64,000 nt of DNA from contig NC_089981.1 in NCBI RefSeq assembly GCF_036417845.1, positions 38,756,668-38,820,667 of the forward strand, read 5' to 3'. The translations under genes were made by a program, and so were the position numbers. Under the pieces are notes generated by a model. It ran no database searches. It saw only the letters and a program-made list of their open reading frames with translations, and was not told where the DNA came from. The first letter of the stretch is position 1, and each line of letters begins with the position of its first letter. Positions 12,301 through 23,500 of this stretch are shown here, one piece after another. The DNA comes from Apteryx mantelli (lineage: Eukaryota; Chordata; Aves; Apterygiformes; Apterygidae).

Positions 12301-15300
12301 TCTTTCAACCCACAACGATTTGACATTTCTTAAAGTCCCTTTTGTTATGGACAGTTTTCTCCTAGGATCCTAAATCACTTCACAAATAGTTTCTTTACTA
12401 CAGAGCACTTTTTTCTACCTTAGTCATTGTAGCAACAGGAAGAGATAATATCTAACAAAAGAAACATGGACAGATCAGTTCATTCATAATAAAAAAATGC
12501 AGAAGCTATATTTTATTTGCCAAAAACATATATTTTATGATTTTGCAAACAATTGAAGAGATATTGAAAAAGTATATGAATAAATTTTATGGAACTCAAC
12601 TTATTCACCAGGGGATTAAAAAATGAACAAACAAAACCCATTACTGCCCAATTAAACTACTGGGGAGGGGTTACGTTTCTTAATATTCCTCTTCTCTTGA
12701 AAACAACAAAGAAAAACTGAGGTGCTTCTAAACCTCTTGAGACAGAATGGAACTCATAATAAAGCAAGTGTATGGTTGACTGGACCTGAAGAGATAAACA
12801 GTTTCCCAACCCTGTTCTGAGAGGAGATTAAGTGTAACAAGTCTGTGCTAAGAGATCTGTCTAACCTGTTCTTCAGAACTGTCACTGAGGAGAGTTTTAA
12901 ATTCTCCCCGGGTTATTTGTTACTTAATTGTCTGATAAGTGAGAAATGTAGCTTATCAAAGGTACTTCATTCAAAGAGACTATACCACCTATAAACTCCA
13001 GCTTCTAAGGACTCAGGCAACTAGAAACTGCAGCCGGTCATCAAACTGTTACCTGGTCAAAGAGGCAAGAGGGCTCACTTCTCATCCTTCTCTAGCTGCA
13101 GGTCTTTTGGAAGCAGTGTGCAATCCACATGCAAGGTGTTCATCAGCATATCGATTTATCTTATCATGAAGGAATGCCTGGAATTTTGATCTTCCCTTTC
13201 TTCCTTCCACTTGCTAAAAAAGAAACAAATACTGCTCTGACAATTTTACCTCCCCCTTGACAATCAGCCCAGCTGTGGAGTCACAAGAAGTGCCACTGAA
13301 CACTTCTATTTGAGTAGAGAAAGAGTACGCTTTCCCTGACTTGATTCCAGTTTCTGCCTCTCAAGATACTTGTTGACTGTCTCTTCATCCTGCACAATAT
13401 TTAAAGTGGCTAGGACACCAGTGATAGGCCTTTATAACTCTGTAAGGACATAGTCGTGATCCACTCAGACTTTCACCTTTCTCTGCTCTGTAAAACCAGC
13501 CAGGAATTCCTACAAAAACATCGTAGAAACCTGGGAGCAGAGCATTACCCTCATAGGACAGAACAGAACTAATTGCAGTGACTTAAGCTTTAAATCTATC
13601 AAAGGTAAGCAAAGTAAGTACAAAGCTGCAGGATGTATGTAGCTCAAAAGCAAAGAAAAAATACCTGCATTGACATTGGAAACTGTGTATTTGTGCATAT
13701 CCCTCACCATGGGCATCAGAAAGAAGAGAGACTTTTCTGTGAATATCTTCATTACTATCTCTGACTTTGAGCAGGCTCATCAGTGTGCTGAAGTGGTTAC
13801 ACTGCAACCAGCACCTGAAATAGCTAGTTTAAAAACTAGTTCTAGTGTGTTAACACTCCACTACAAGCACATCCCATGTTAGAGGAGAGGGACTGGCTGA
13901 AAAGAGAAGATGAGCTATTAATATTTACAGAAAGCTATTTGTCATATCAAGAGTAAGTTGACAGTAACAGAGAAAACAGTCATCAAAGCTGGATTTAGCA
14001 ACTCATATACTTGTTAATGAGCACTATTAGCAAATTAGATTACATCAGATGGATTACAGCTCTGGAGAAACCGTGACACATTTTCACAACTCCATAGCAG
14101 ATTAGAATATAACTTTATTTTAAGAAGAGCCAGCCAGAAATCTAAGTTGCCTTGGCTGGAAAATACAAAGCATCTTCCAAAGTTTCAATGCAAACAGATC
14201 TCAGTCACCTGTGGTTCCACACAGCAACGTCCATTTTATTAAAACTTTATTATGATTCAATGCATATAAAATAATATACCGCTTTTTAAAGCAGCTGTTT
14301 AATAAATCATGAACCCTCCCAAGCAACCTTTCAGCTATCCCATATTTATTCACACAGTGTAACTGCGCATAGACCCTAAGAAAGCCAGCCACATGCTTTG
14401 CTGCGTTGTTGCTATATTTTCTAAATGCATGTTTGTTGCCTGTGTGTCCTGGTGACCGACATCTTACTGAAGTCATGGCAGAGATGAATCAGTTTGCTCT
14501 CTTTGCCCTACTCCTTCAGCAGAGATCATGAAGTCAAAAAGCTCAATCCAGAACACTCCAAAGCTTTGAGCTCCCTCTGCTGTATTTTGGACGGAATCGT
14601 CTTGCCCCAAGAAACCTATAAATTATTTGGTTAGTAACAGGATCATTCTTAGCACTTAATTTCTGGGAAACTTCCACTGAAATCTGAGCTGGTCTAATAA
14701 ATCATTCCTATTAAATTTTATTCTGATGTGGAGCAGTTATGATCTGTTGACCCTGGCAAACACTTCCTTCACTAAACCCCTGTGAACTGCCTTCAGGGGA
14801 AATAACTGGAGGAAAGCAAGTATTTTGATCTGTGAAGGTGTCAAAGTAGAGTTAATAGGTCAGATACAGACAAAATAAAAGGGATTACTAAATCACTATG
14901 CCAGACATTAGAAGTAAGTTTAAAAGCATTTAAGTGATGATTTAGATAATGGTCATTTATATATTTTAGTTTCGTATTTGTTAGTAATTTAGACTCTCTT
15001 AGAATTACATTGATGTATGGAATTGCTATCACACCGCCTCACACATCAGTGCTGAATTTGGCCACTAAGTTCATAAGAACCTATTAAAACCTAAGTTTAT
15101 GTTGGTTTCAATTGCATGTCAAGGGAGCCAGAATAAAGGTACGAACTATGCCGACTCAGGCTTCCTTCATGTAGACTTGTCTCCAAATTTGGCCCACTGA
15201 CATCACCAAGCACAAGCTATGCACCATGCACACACTGCTTTGTAGACTCATCTTGCTTTGCAAAATTAAAATGAGATGTTAATCAACTGGATTTTATACT

Positions 15301-16762
15301 TCCTATATTGTTACTATGGCTTACATGTGCAGTCTAAATTAAACCACACATAGCAAATACATTTCTCTTTGGCATCATACTATCCCTGTTTACCAATGTT
15401 GTTTCCTTCTTCTGATTAAAGTATCTTCGGGACTACAGAAAGAAAACACTTTCGTCTCTTAACACAGGCGCATCTCATCCCAGCTCAAATGCTCAGTGCC
15501 AATTCCTCTGTCTACTTTCACAACTTTTCAATGAGATTCTGCAGTAGGTTAATTCCCTCCAATTTGCTGCATTTAGGGACTCCACAGAATCTCTTGTTTA
15601 AATGGGTTTAATATTTCATCTGAAAGACTGGGAGTAATATGCACTTTAGATATCTTTTAAGATCTGCATGATTAGATGACCTGTTATCTTCCCTGTGTGA
15701 GGAAAAAAAGAGGAGGCTGATAGAAACCTCGTTGTTCATCATGAATTTTGGGATTAGTTGGTTAAAATCAAAGAAAGCATTGCTAATGCTATAGTAGAGG
15801 AAACGATTTTAAGGGAATGTTTCTTTGGAGGAGACAAGGTTGTCCAGTGCTCATATAACCTGGGAGGACTCTATGGGAAACGAATCTTGTATTTAGTATG
15901 AAATGCACATTTTCTCATATCATTATGGCCACTGTTCCGGATGTACAGATTGGTGTGTAGCTAGCCCCAGATGATGGCTTTTTTGATCATGCACAAGACT
16001 GGCTCTGTGTAACAGACTGAAACAGGACGCTGAAAATCTAGCAATTCTATCTAAGGAGGGCTTGTGCTTGTGGGAGTTTTATGTTTTGGGAGTAGGAGTT
16101 CTTCAAGTTGGAATGTGAGACTGGAGAAGGAGATGTGAAAAATGATAACTCTTAAGTTCATGTATCTGAGACCGTAATCTCTTTATGGCAAGGACCATAG
16201 TTCTATTTGTGTGTTGCAGCAATAATAAATTAAAGGATATACTGGAAAGAATTTAGTAATGGGGGTAGCTTGGGGTATCAACATGCCAGTGTTCACTGAA
16301 GGAACAAGGAAAGCCCTGAACTACCTATACATCTTGTGAAGCAAACCAGTATGGCTGTTCTGAATTTTAGAGACCTACAAATCAATGCGATGAACTTGAA
16401 CTTTCACATTTAAGAAAAGTTCACAACCTTTCACCTTGTTTAAAAATTGCCTTTAAAATACAAGGACTTCAAGTTTGCCCTATCTCTTCTTTTTTCAAGG
16501 TCAGGAGTTATTTCACATCAAGATTAATCTTTGTGAGCAAAAGAACGCCACGTTGTAGGTCCCAGGTTTCTAGGGAAAGGCTTGAGTCTCTGGGGGCAGC
16601 AGAGGCAGTGCAGGGAGGGCAGGGTGGCTTTGCTGGGCAGCCACAGGGGACACCAGGGGAGCAGCAGCAGCTCTTTTGAGAGTGGGGCTCTGACGCTGTA
16701 TTTCTTGCTCTTTGTCAAGTCCTTTCAGCATTGTATTTCTTTGTCTCCTTTTTCCCCTTTGC

Positions 16763-16782
16763 AAAAAAAAAAAAAAAAAAAA
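16763..16782 (+). repeat. Poly(A) tract, A20
   Basis: An uninterrupted run of 20 A about 0.5 kb upstream of the FADD CpG island. There is no adjacent sequence pointing to a retrocopy. Confidence 0.9.
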
Positions 16783-17487
16783 GTAACCCTTGTAGATTTA
16801 GGTGCTAGGTAAAATCTTAGTAAATGACAAACCTAACCAGAAAGCTGACAATTCTGTATGAAATGGGTGACCTACAGACCCCCCAGCTTAGTCACAGACA
16901 CACCACTACAACTTCGACTCAGCCCAAGCAGAGATGCAGGGCCCTGCCTCCCCCCTGCTGCAGCTCCCACAGCCAGAGACAGGCCTTGTCAAGGTTGGCT
17001 CCAACCACGCATTTTGTATTCAGTACAACAAAACCAGTCGGTTAATCTCTGTGACCTTCAAAACACCCTGCATTCCTAAATACTTTTAAATTACACGGTG
17101 ACTGGCATTTCCACACTGCCGCACAGAGAGCCCTGCGCCCCTGACAGCGTGGCAGGGCTGCCGCCAGCCCTCTTTGTCCCCCAAAACGCTCCAGTGGGCC
17201 TCAGGGGTCGCTCTGGACAGGCCCTGCCTAAACGGACAAAGATAGCACAGATTATTATTCTGTTAAACTGTGTAAAGCATCAGGGAGGTGGGAGTCCCTC
17301 CCTGGAAAAACGAGGTTTCGCCCCCCAACTTCGCCGTCGCGGAGGGGAAAGGCCGGCAGAAGCGTTTCGGGGCGCGGGAGCCCTGAAGTAACGGGGCTGC
17401 ACCGCTCCCCGCCCGCGCCGCCTAACGGCCCGCCCAACGGCCAACTGCCGCCTGGGGGGAGGGGGAGAGCGGCCGCCGCCGCGCCGC

Positions 17488-17502
17488 CACGTGACTTCCG
17501 GG
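17488..17502 (+). promoter_or_regulatory. FADD: Composite E-box (CACGTGAC) + ETS (ACTTCCGGG) site
   Basis: CACGTGAC, the consensus of USF/MITF-type bHLH-Zip factors, overlaps ACTTCCGGG, an ETS/GABPA consensus, 215-229 bp upstream of the FADD ATG. The arrangement is typical of TATA-less CpG promoters close to the start site. The motifs are directly seen; binding is inferred. Confidence 0.55.
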
Positions 17503-17716
17503 CCGGCGCTGCGTTCCGCCATCGCGGCGGGGCGGCAGCGGCCCGACTCAACCCGGCGCGGCCCGGCCCGGCCCGACCGGGGCTCCGCCGTTCCCGGCCG
17601 CCCGGGGAGGCGGCTGTTGGAGCAGAAGGGAGCTCCTTCTGCAGGCCGCCCGGCGCGGCTGCCGGCTCGGCTCGGCTGTGCCCGCGGGTGGTGCGTCGTG
17701 GCCGGTCGCCGCCGCC

Positions 17717-18014
17717 ATGGATCCGTTTTTGACTCTGCTGCACTCGTTTTCCTCGAGCTTGTCCGAAAGCGAGCTCTCCGACCTGAAATTCCTGTGCCAG
17801 GACAAGATCGGCAAGAGGAAGCTGGAGTCCGTGCGGAGCGGCAGGGAGCTCTTCAGCCTGCTCCTCGAGCAGCGGGCCATCGCCGGCGACAGCGTCGGCT
17901 TCCTGCAGACCATGCTCCGGGCCATCAAGCGGGAGGACCTGATGGTGCGGCTGGAGCAGTTCGTAGAGGGAGGGGAGCTCAACGCTGCCGACCAGCCAGA
18001 CGTGAATGAAAAAC
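17717..18014 (+). CDS. FADD: FADD exon 1 (death effector domain)
   Basis: This exon encodes residues 1-99 and the first base of codon 100. The ATG at 17717 sits in a near-ideal GCCGCCGCCATGG context. The product is the adaptor that links Fas/TRAIL and TNF-receptor complexes to caspase-8 and caspase-10 in the cytosol. Residues ~1-83 form the death effector domain. MDPFLTLLHSFSSSLSESEL is helix 1, FLC at 25-27 holds the Phe25 used in DED contacts, K33/R34 are present, and R72-E-D-L75 is the charged RxDL motif, with the same numbering as human FADD. An acidic linker (EGGELNAADQPDVNE) leads to the death domain. The donor AAAC|GTAGGT begins at 18015. The frame stays open into the intron as far as a stop at 18119-18121. 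Confidence 0.96.
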
Positions 18015-18438
18015 GTAGGTGGTTCCCCCCCCAATACATAAATAAAGGTATCCCCGCCCCCCAGCCCTGGGCGTGCGCGGGCACGGCTCCCCCCAGGGGC
18101 CTGCCGTGGGGACCCCGCTAGCGCTGCTTCCCTGCTTGTTCCCGCGAAGGACTTGTCCTACCCGGGAAATGTACCCCCAGGGCAGCACCTGCTGCAAACA
18201 GCTTTCCAGGGTGGGAGTTTCTTCCCTTCTATACCTAGTGGTCACTTGGAAACCCCATGGCGTGCTTGCTAATATACCGTTCTTAATACATCCAGCAGCT
18301 TCTCAGGCATGATGTGATCTTTGGTATGTGCACAAACTTAGGATCGTAGCAATGCTAAATACAAAAAATATATATATATTTCTGATGTCTGTATATCCGT
18401 CATTCATTTGGTATAAGTGGTTTGTTCTGCTTTTTCAG
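18015..18438 (+). other. FADD: FADD intron
   Basis: A short 424-bp intron runs from GTAGGT to a CTGCTTTTTCAG acceptor ending at 18438. Its first 105 bases remain in frame with exon 1, so retention would give a 134-aa DED-only protein. An AT-repeat (ATATATATAT) lies near 18368-18380. Confidence 0.93.
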
Positions 18439-18725
18439 GTCTGCAGAAAGCAGCTATTGAAGTCATATGTGAAAATGTTGGGAGAGACTGGAAAATGCTG
18501 ATGCGAAGTCTTGGCTTTCCTGAAGTGAAAATGGACAGAATTGTGGCAGCCTATCCATTTAACTTGCATGAACAATTGATTCAGTCGCTTCGAGAATGGC
18601 AGAAGTGGAAGGGAAAAGATGCGAAGGTGGCTGACTTAATAAAAGCTCTTCGGGGTTGTAGTATGAATCTGGTGGCAGACAGAGTCGAACAGAAACTCTT
18701 GCAAATGAACACTGAAACCAAGTGA
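18439..18725 (+). CDS. FADD: FADD exon 2 (death domain)
   Basis: The exon completes codon 100 (Arg) and encodes residues 101-194 with TGA at 18723-18725. It holds the death domain that binds Fas and TRADD death domains: [17 protein letters not shown] for helix 1, then [35 protein letters not shown] and the last helices through [19 protein letters not shown]. The hallmark GRDW and MNLVAD motifs are intact. The protein stops at LLQMNTETK and lacks the serine-rich tail that carries the regulatory phosphoserine (Ser194) in human FADD; total length is 194 aa against 208 aa in human. No frameshift or internal stop is present, so the gene looks functional. Confidence 0.96.
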
Positions 18726-20177
18726 AATCAATATAAAAACATTTTCATGTCACACTGATATTAATGAAAAAAGTTGAAGTGCCTTCTATTTTTCTGAACC
18801 ACAATCAACATCATTGGTTCTATTACCTATTCTGCCATTAATTTATGAGCCTTAAGGTTGCTAGGTTAATTTGTTGTCAGAAGGCTAACATTTAAAAAAA
18901 AAAAAACTTTCAGGTAATGCTTTGTAGTTTGGTGCTTTGATTGTAGGCGTTTTAAGAGAATGCAGGATCCCCCTGAATGTAGGATTTGCCTTACTGATGG
19001 CACTTTTCAGATTTGTTCCCTGGATCTACATCCATAGGATCACTGATGATTCCAAATTTCATTGGATTCCTTATTTTTATTTATATTTTTTTGGTGGTGT
19101 ATTAGTAACTGTAGTGTGAAAGGAGGAGGGAGATAGAACTCTTACCTGTGTACTGGGGTTGTGGGGGGTCGTTTGTTTGTTCGGGGAAGCATAAGATAAT
19201 GTCTTCTGAGTTGCTGAAGGCCTTTGCGCTCCATAAAAGGACACTAAACAGATTGTGACCCCAGGCCCTAAAACTGCAGTGCAAGAGGGCTAGTAACTAT
19301 TGTGGCTATTTCTCAGCAGAGAGTGTGCCTGGTTTGAGAAATTAAGTGCCTTCATCACCCTAAAGGGAATGTTCTGAAACTATCAAAGAAATCATATGTA
19401 ACTAACAGATGTTTACAGCAGCCTCTTTTCACTGCCTTGAATGTTTTAAGATTTCTTCCAGGGAAATCCTCGCATAACCCATACCAGAGTCTTCCCTTGT
19501 CTGCTGGCAGCTGCAGTTCACCTCATAAGAAAGCTACTGTTGTCTGTGCTCTTGGTAACAAAGATATATGCTCTAACAAAAAGCTAGAAAACAAACTGGT
19601 TTCTTTTCAGGGGTGGGGTGTGAAATCTTACTGAATTCAAATAAGCAGTATGGACTCTTCTGTGTAGTGATGTCCTGTGAAAATTCTCTCTCTTTTGCCA
19701 CAGCTGATTCTCTTCAAAGGTGACTCCAGATTCAACAGCACTTCCAAGTTCTCTGCAATTCTTTCTTTCATTCCTCTTCCTTTATATCTCTTGAAAGTGG
19801 TTATAAACAGCTCATAGATGAAGGAGGATTTATGAACAAGACCTGATTCCGTTTTTAGCTTTAATTTGGAACAGAGTTCAAAATTGGCCTTCACAGCTAA
19901 GCTAGGCCTGGGAAAACTGCACATGGTTCAAGACATGCTGGGATGTAGAGGCCTCCCAGGATGGAGACTATCACCTATGCTAGTGGGAAAAGTCCTCTGA
20001 AATCTTAATTGCTTGAATAAGTGGGATTGTTTGTGGTTAGAAGGATGTTTGCAGCAACATAAACTCATACCTGGAGAGGAGAGGCTTCTTTTTGCTACTG
20101 TACCTGTGTGACTTTTAGCTTCTTTCAAGTTCTCGTTTCATGGTGCTGTTACTATGGAGGCCTGGTGTCAGCATGTA

Positions 20178-20211
20178 ATACACTAGTGCTCTGTATACAC
20201 TAGTATTCTGT
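20178..20211. repeat. 17-bp tandem duplication
   Basis: Two adjacent copies of ATACACTAGTGCTCTGT differ at two positions. They lie within the inferred FADD 3'UTR. Confidence 0.8.
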
Positions 20212-20551
20212 AGAAATGTTGTGAAACTCATGATTTTCAAGTTTTTATTTCAATTGACACTTCTGGTTTAGAAGATGACACTTGAATACTTGGTTGTGGT
20301 TACTGGAAAATGATGTAATGTGAACTTAATTTTTTTATTAGAATTTTTCTTCAAAAGCTGAGCTATAAATAATTGGTACAAGCATTTTTATAATCATTAT
20401 TTACCAACTATTGGTGACTGTAGCTAAGAGGAGGAGTAATGGGCAATACAGAAGCTTCCACTTGTCTGCTTTTCGGGCATGTACAGTTTTCTAAGTACTC
20501 GCTCCAAAGTAGAATGTTTCACTTTGTTAATATCTTAACAATCTGGGGGTA

Positions 20552-20557
20552 AATAAA
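20552..20557 (+). terminator. FADD: Candidate FADD poly(A) signal
   Basis: This is the first AATAAA downstream of the FADD stop. Later ones (near 21346, 21414 and 22201) could serve a longer isoform. Inferred only. Confidence 0.4.
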
Positions 20558-23500
20558 CACAAATTCCAAACTTCCAATACCAGATGAAAAGCTATGCTTC
20601 AGCTGAATGACTAGTTCAGAAGTTTTGGAGGATTTTGTTTGTTTAATGAAAAAGTTCTTTCATTCTGCAGTGTTTAAAGAAAATATTCCTTTCGGACTTT
20701 TGCCGTTATGTCTCTAAACAACATTTGTAAGGAGAGTGGAGGTGAGGAGAGGTGAAGTTAGCAAAATGAGTTATGTTTGTGGTTAAACAGCTCTGCTGTG
20801 CCATGATCTGTCCAGTAACATATGTTGTTCTTATCTACTTCTCATAGGTCGTCTTGTTCACAGAAGATACATGTATCTGTAATATAAAAAGTAGTATGCC
20901 ATCTACTGCATATAGCCAAAATATTTTAAGAATCAGTAGGAACAGTTAGTTGTAGAACAAGAAATCTTCTGCTTCAGAAGATATAAAACTCTTTCTTTTA
21001 GAATTTGTACATAGTGGAAGTTCTATTGCATATGAAAGCAATGAGCTAGAATGCATGGATTTGTTCAGTACCTTAGGACCAATTAAAACTGTTTTTAGTA
21101 GCAATTAAAAAGTTGATCATGTGAGAACAAAATCAAATGGAACAAATGGAACAAAAACCTTTTATTGTGAGAAGGGGTAGGGGCAGAGGGTATAACTCAT
21201 AAGGAAATGTGTTGTGTTCAGTAGCAACCTTATCTTCAAATTAAATATTTTGGTCTCAGATATGCATATTTTTAGAATGAAAGATTTATATTGTATAGTT
21301 TTGTGCATATAATTATATAACATTTCATAAAAAATATTTCTTCAAAAATAAAATGGAAATGTTCATTATGCTGATAGGATTGCTGTCTATGATGGGTTCT
21401 CTAATTAGAAGAAAATAAATGCTAAGGACGCTTTTAAAGCAAGGAGTGGTGCTAAACAGGCCTTACCTTGCCCAGGTACTTCTCAGAATATCCTCCCCGA
21501 AAAAATTCCTCATTGAATTTTTCATAAGTACTACAAAGACTATAGTTTTCCTAGCTGGAGTAGCATTTGAATGCTGGCATTCATGAAAGTGTAAGAGAAA
21601 AAAGTACTCTCCCAGCCCTTTTGAGCCTAAAATTGAGTTGCTGTGCAAAGTATGCATGGGAGATAGGCCTCTTATTCATAAGTGCCTTAAATCTTTTCCT
21701 TATTTTTCTCTACTTGCCATGTTGTGGTAAGGGTGCTATATTTGTTCTGTGATTAATTAAACATATAGCTCTGTCTAAACCTGATCGGGCTTTTAGAGAT
21801 GTGAGCATGTTCAGAAGTTAAATTGATACCGACTTCAGTGTTATGTGAAGTATATACCAGTACTGAAGTGTTAGTGTGTACCCAGCACTTTGGATGCATA
21901 AGATAAGTGACTTTACCCATTTTCTCAAATTCTCTTTATGATACTCTGCAAGAGCCAAGTAGCCTGTGAGGGGTTACTACAACGTTTTCTTTTCAGTCTC
22001 TTGAGAGTCTTCTTTCCTTATGGCCTTGAGACAAAAACACCAAATGTGTTGAGAGCAAAAAGTGTTATCTCAGGAGAATTCTCATTTTATAGGTTTCTTT
22101 TTTTCACGTTCCTTTGCAGGAGATGGTGGGGTACCTCCTTTTGATATGTGCTTACCATTTTCTGTGCTACTTGAGGATGTCAGTTAAATATTACTTGTTA
22201 AATAAATAATTAAAAAAAAAAGTTCCATTATTTTCATGACTAAGTTAAAAGAAGTTTTGTATTTGTCATGTAGACTTTAAATTAAAGTTCCTGTTATACA
22301 AACTGGTTGTCAGGAATATTTCAAATACACTGTTTGTCTTCCTTTTTCTTCATTCGCCAAGCACAGGCAGCTGTATTTTCTCCAACCTTTGTTTCTGTTC
22401 TAAAGTAACTGGCTACTTTATGAAATCTAATTGCTTCATTTAATTATCTAACACAAAAAGCTTAGTAATGCATGCTGTATGCAGAGCTCTCTCTGGCATT
22501 CAGCATGTCCTTAATTCAGACTTTTGGGTTGAGTATTTTTCAATTTAAATTTTCCTAATGATTGTCTTTTTTTTTCTTTTATAATTATCAAAATATGGCT
22601 TGTGCTGTACTTCCTTTTCCCTCCATGGATCACTTCTGTCCTTAAAATGTGCTCCATCATGGAAAAGAATTTTTCCAAACTGCTTTCCCTCTTTGATTTA
22701 ATATTCTTTCCTATGCCAGTGTTTTTATTGCAAGTTTTAAGGATGCACTGGTAAAATTACAGAAATCAGTTTTCTGCTTCAACTGTATACCATAAAAATA
22801 AGAATTATGGGGGTGAGATGGAGGAGAAGGAGTTTCAATAGTTATGCCTATAAGTAGTAAAACTTCAAGAACTTTTGAAGAATCTTTGTATTCATAATGA
22901 TTTTCATAATTCAAGATTATTAACTGTTAAGAGGGAATGATGCAATGGGTTCTGGGAATTGGAGGTTTAGAAGAAGGGAAGCACAGCTTTACTCAGCTGC
23001 CAGGAAAGTTCAGATTAATGCAATACAGAAAGATGGATTTCTGTGTGGGAACTTGCATGGAATAAAGTCACAGGCATTCTTAATGATTAAATAGGCATAA
23101 GTTTCATCCACACAACTGTATCAAGAACTAAATAGTAAGGAGAAAGAATTACTCAATCATTTCCTAAAACAAACTATTTAAAAATAAAAGAAAAATGGTT
23201 TCTTTTTGTAGTATTTTATGTAATACACATTATTAAAATATATCAGTTGATAATACTGGGTGAGTTTAAATCCAGTAATTCCTGTGAATTGCTAAGTATT
23301 GGAGGTTGATGTTTGTTTTTATTGTTTTCCAAATATGCCATGTGCATAGTTCTGCTTGAATTGTAGCTAAAATACCTTTAAGTTTCTTTCACTTTGAAGT
23401 TTTAGTTTGTCAAAGAAAGAGGTAATACTGTGGTTATGGCTGGTCACAGTATTTAAGAGCCTTCAGTCCACAAACTAACCAGCTATAGTAGCAAAGTGGG

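Larger units (their letters stand above)
3811..17280. other. ANO1-FADD intergenic region
   Basis: About 13.5 kb of AT-rich DNA contains one palindromic MITE-like element (4224-4349), a possible orphan exon near 6080-6204, a G-run at 9296-9309, a possible very old SINE near 8843-8935 and an A20 tract at 16763. Several 60-100 aa frames occur on both strands, but none has a family signature, a convincing start context and splice context together. I see no RNA gene here. Confidence 0.7.
17290..18120 (+). promoter_or_regulatory. FADD: FADD CpG-island promoter
   Basis: The sequence changes abruptly from AT-rich to GC- and CpG-rich, covering the FADD 5'UTR, the whole first coding exon and the start of the intron. 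No TATA box is evident, as expected of a housekeeping promoter. A composite E-box/ETS motif lies at 17488-17502. No ATG occurs between about 17500 and the FADD start, so the leader is free of uORFs. Long minus-strand frames over this block (for example 17255-18034) are a by-product of GC richness. Confidence 0.8.
18726..20580 (+). other. FADD: Probable FADD 3'UTR
   Basis: This non-coding sequence follows the FADD stop. The first AATAAA on this strand is at 20552-20557, which suggests an ~1.85-kb 3'UTR. It contains an A-run near 18894-18906 and a 17-bp tandem duplication at 20178-20211. A 60-codon hydrophobic frame at 18937-19119 lacks an ATG and is probably chance. Confidence 0.45.

Noticed and set aside
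17491-18009. 172-codon + strand frame overlapping FADD exon 1 in another frame
   Set aside because: Arg/Ala-rich GC artefact; the overlapping FADD frame has the DED, Kozak start and splice donor.
17255-18034. 259-codon and 178-codon minus-strand frames over FADD exon 1
   Set aside because: They are antisense shadows of the FADD CpG island and DED exon, with no domain.
18937-19119. 60-codon hydrophobic frame after the FADD stop
   Set aside because: It has no ATG near its beginning, no splice context and no family signature; most likely chance within the 3'UTR.
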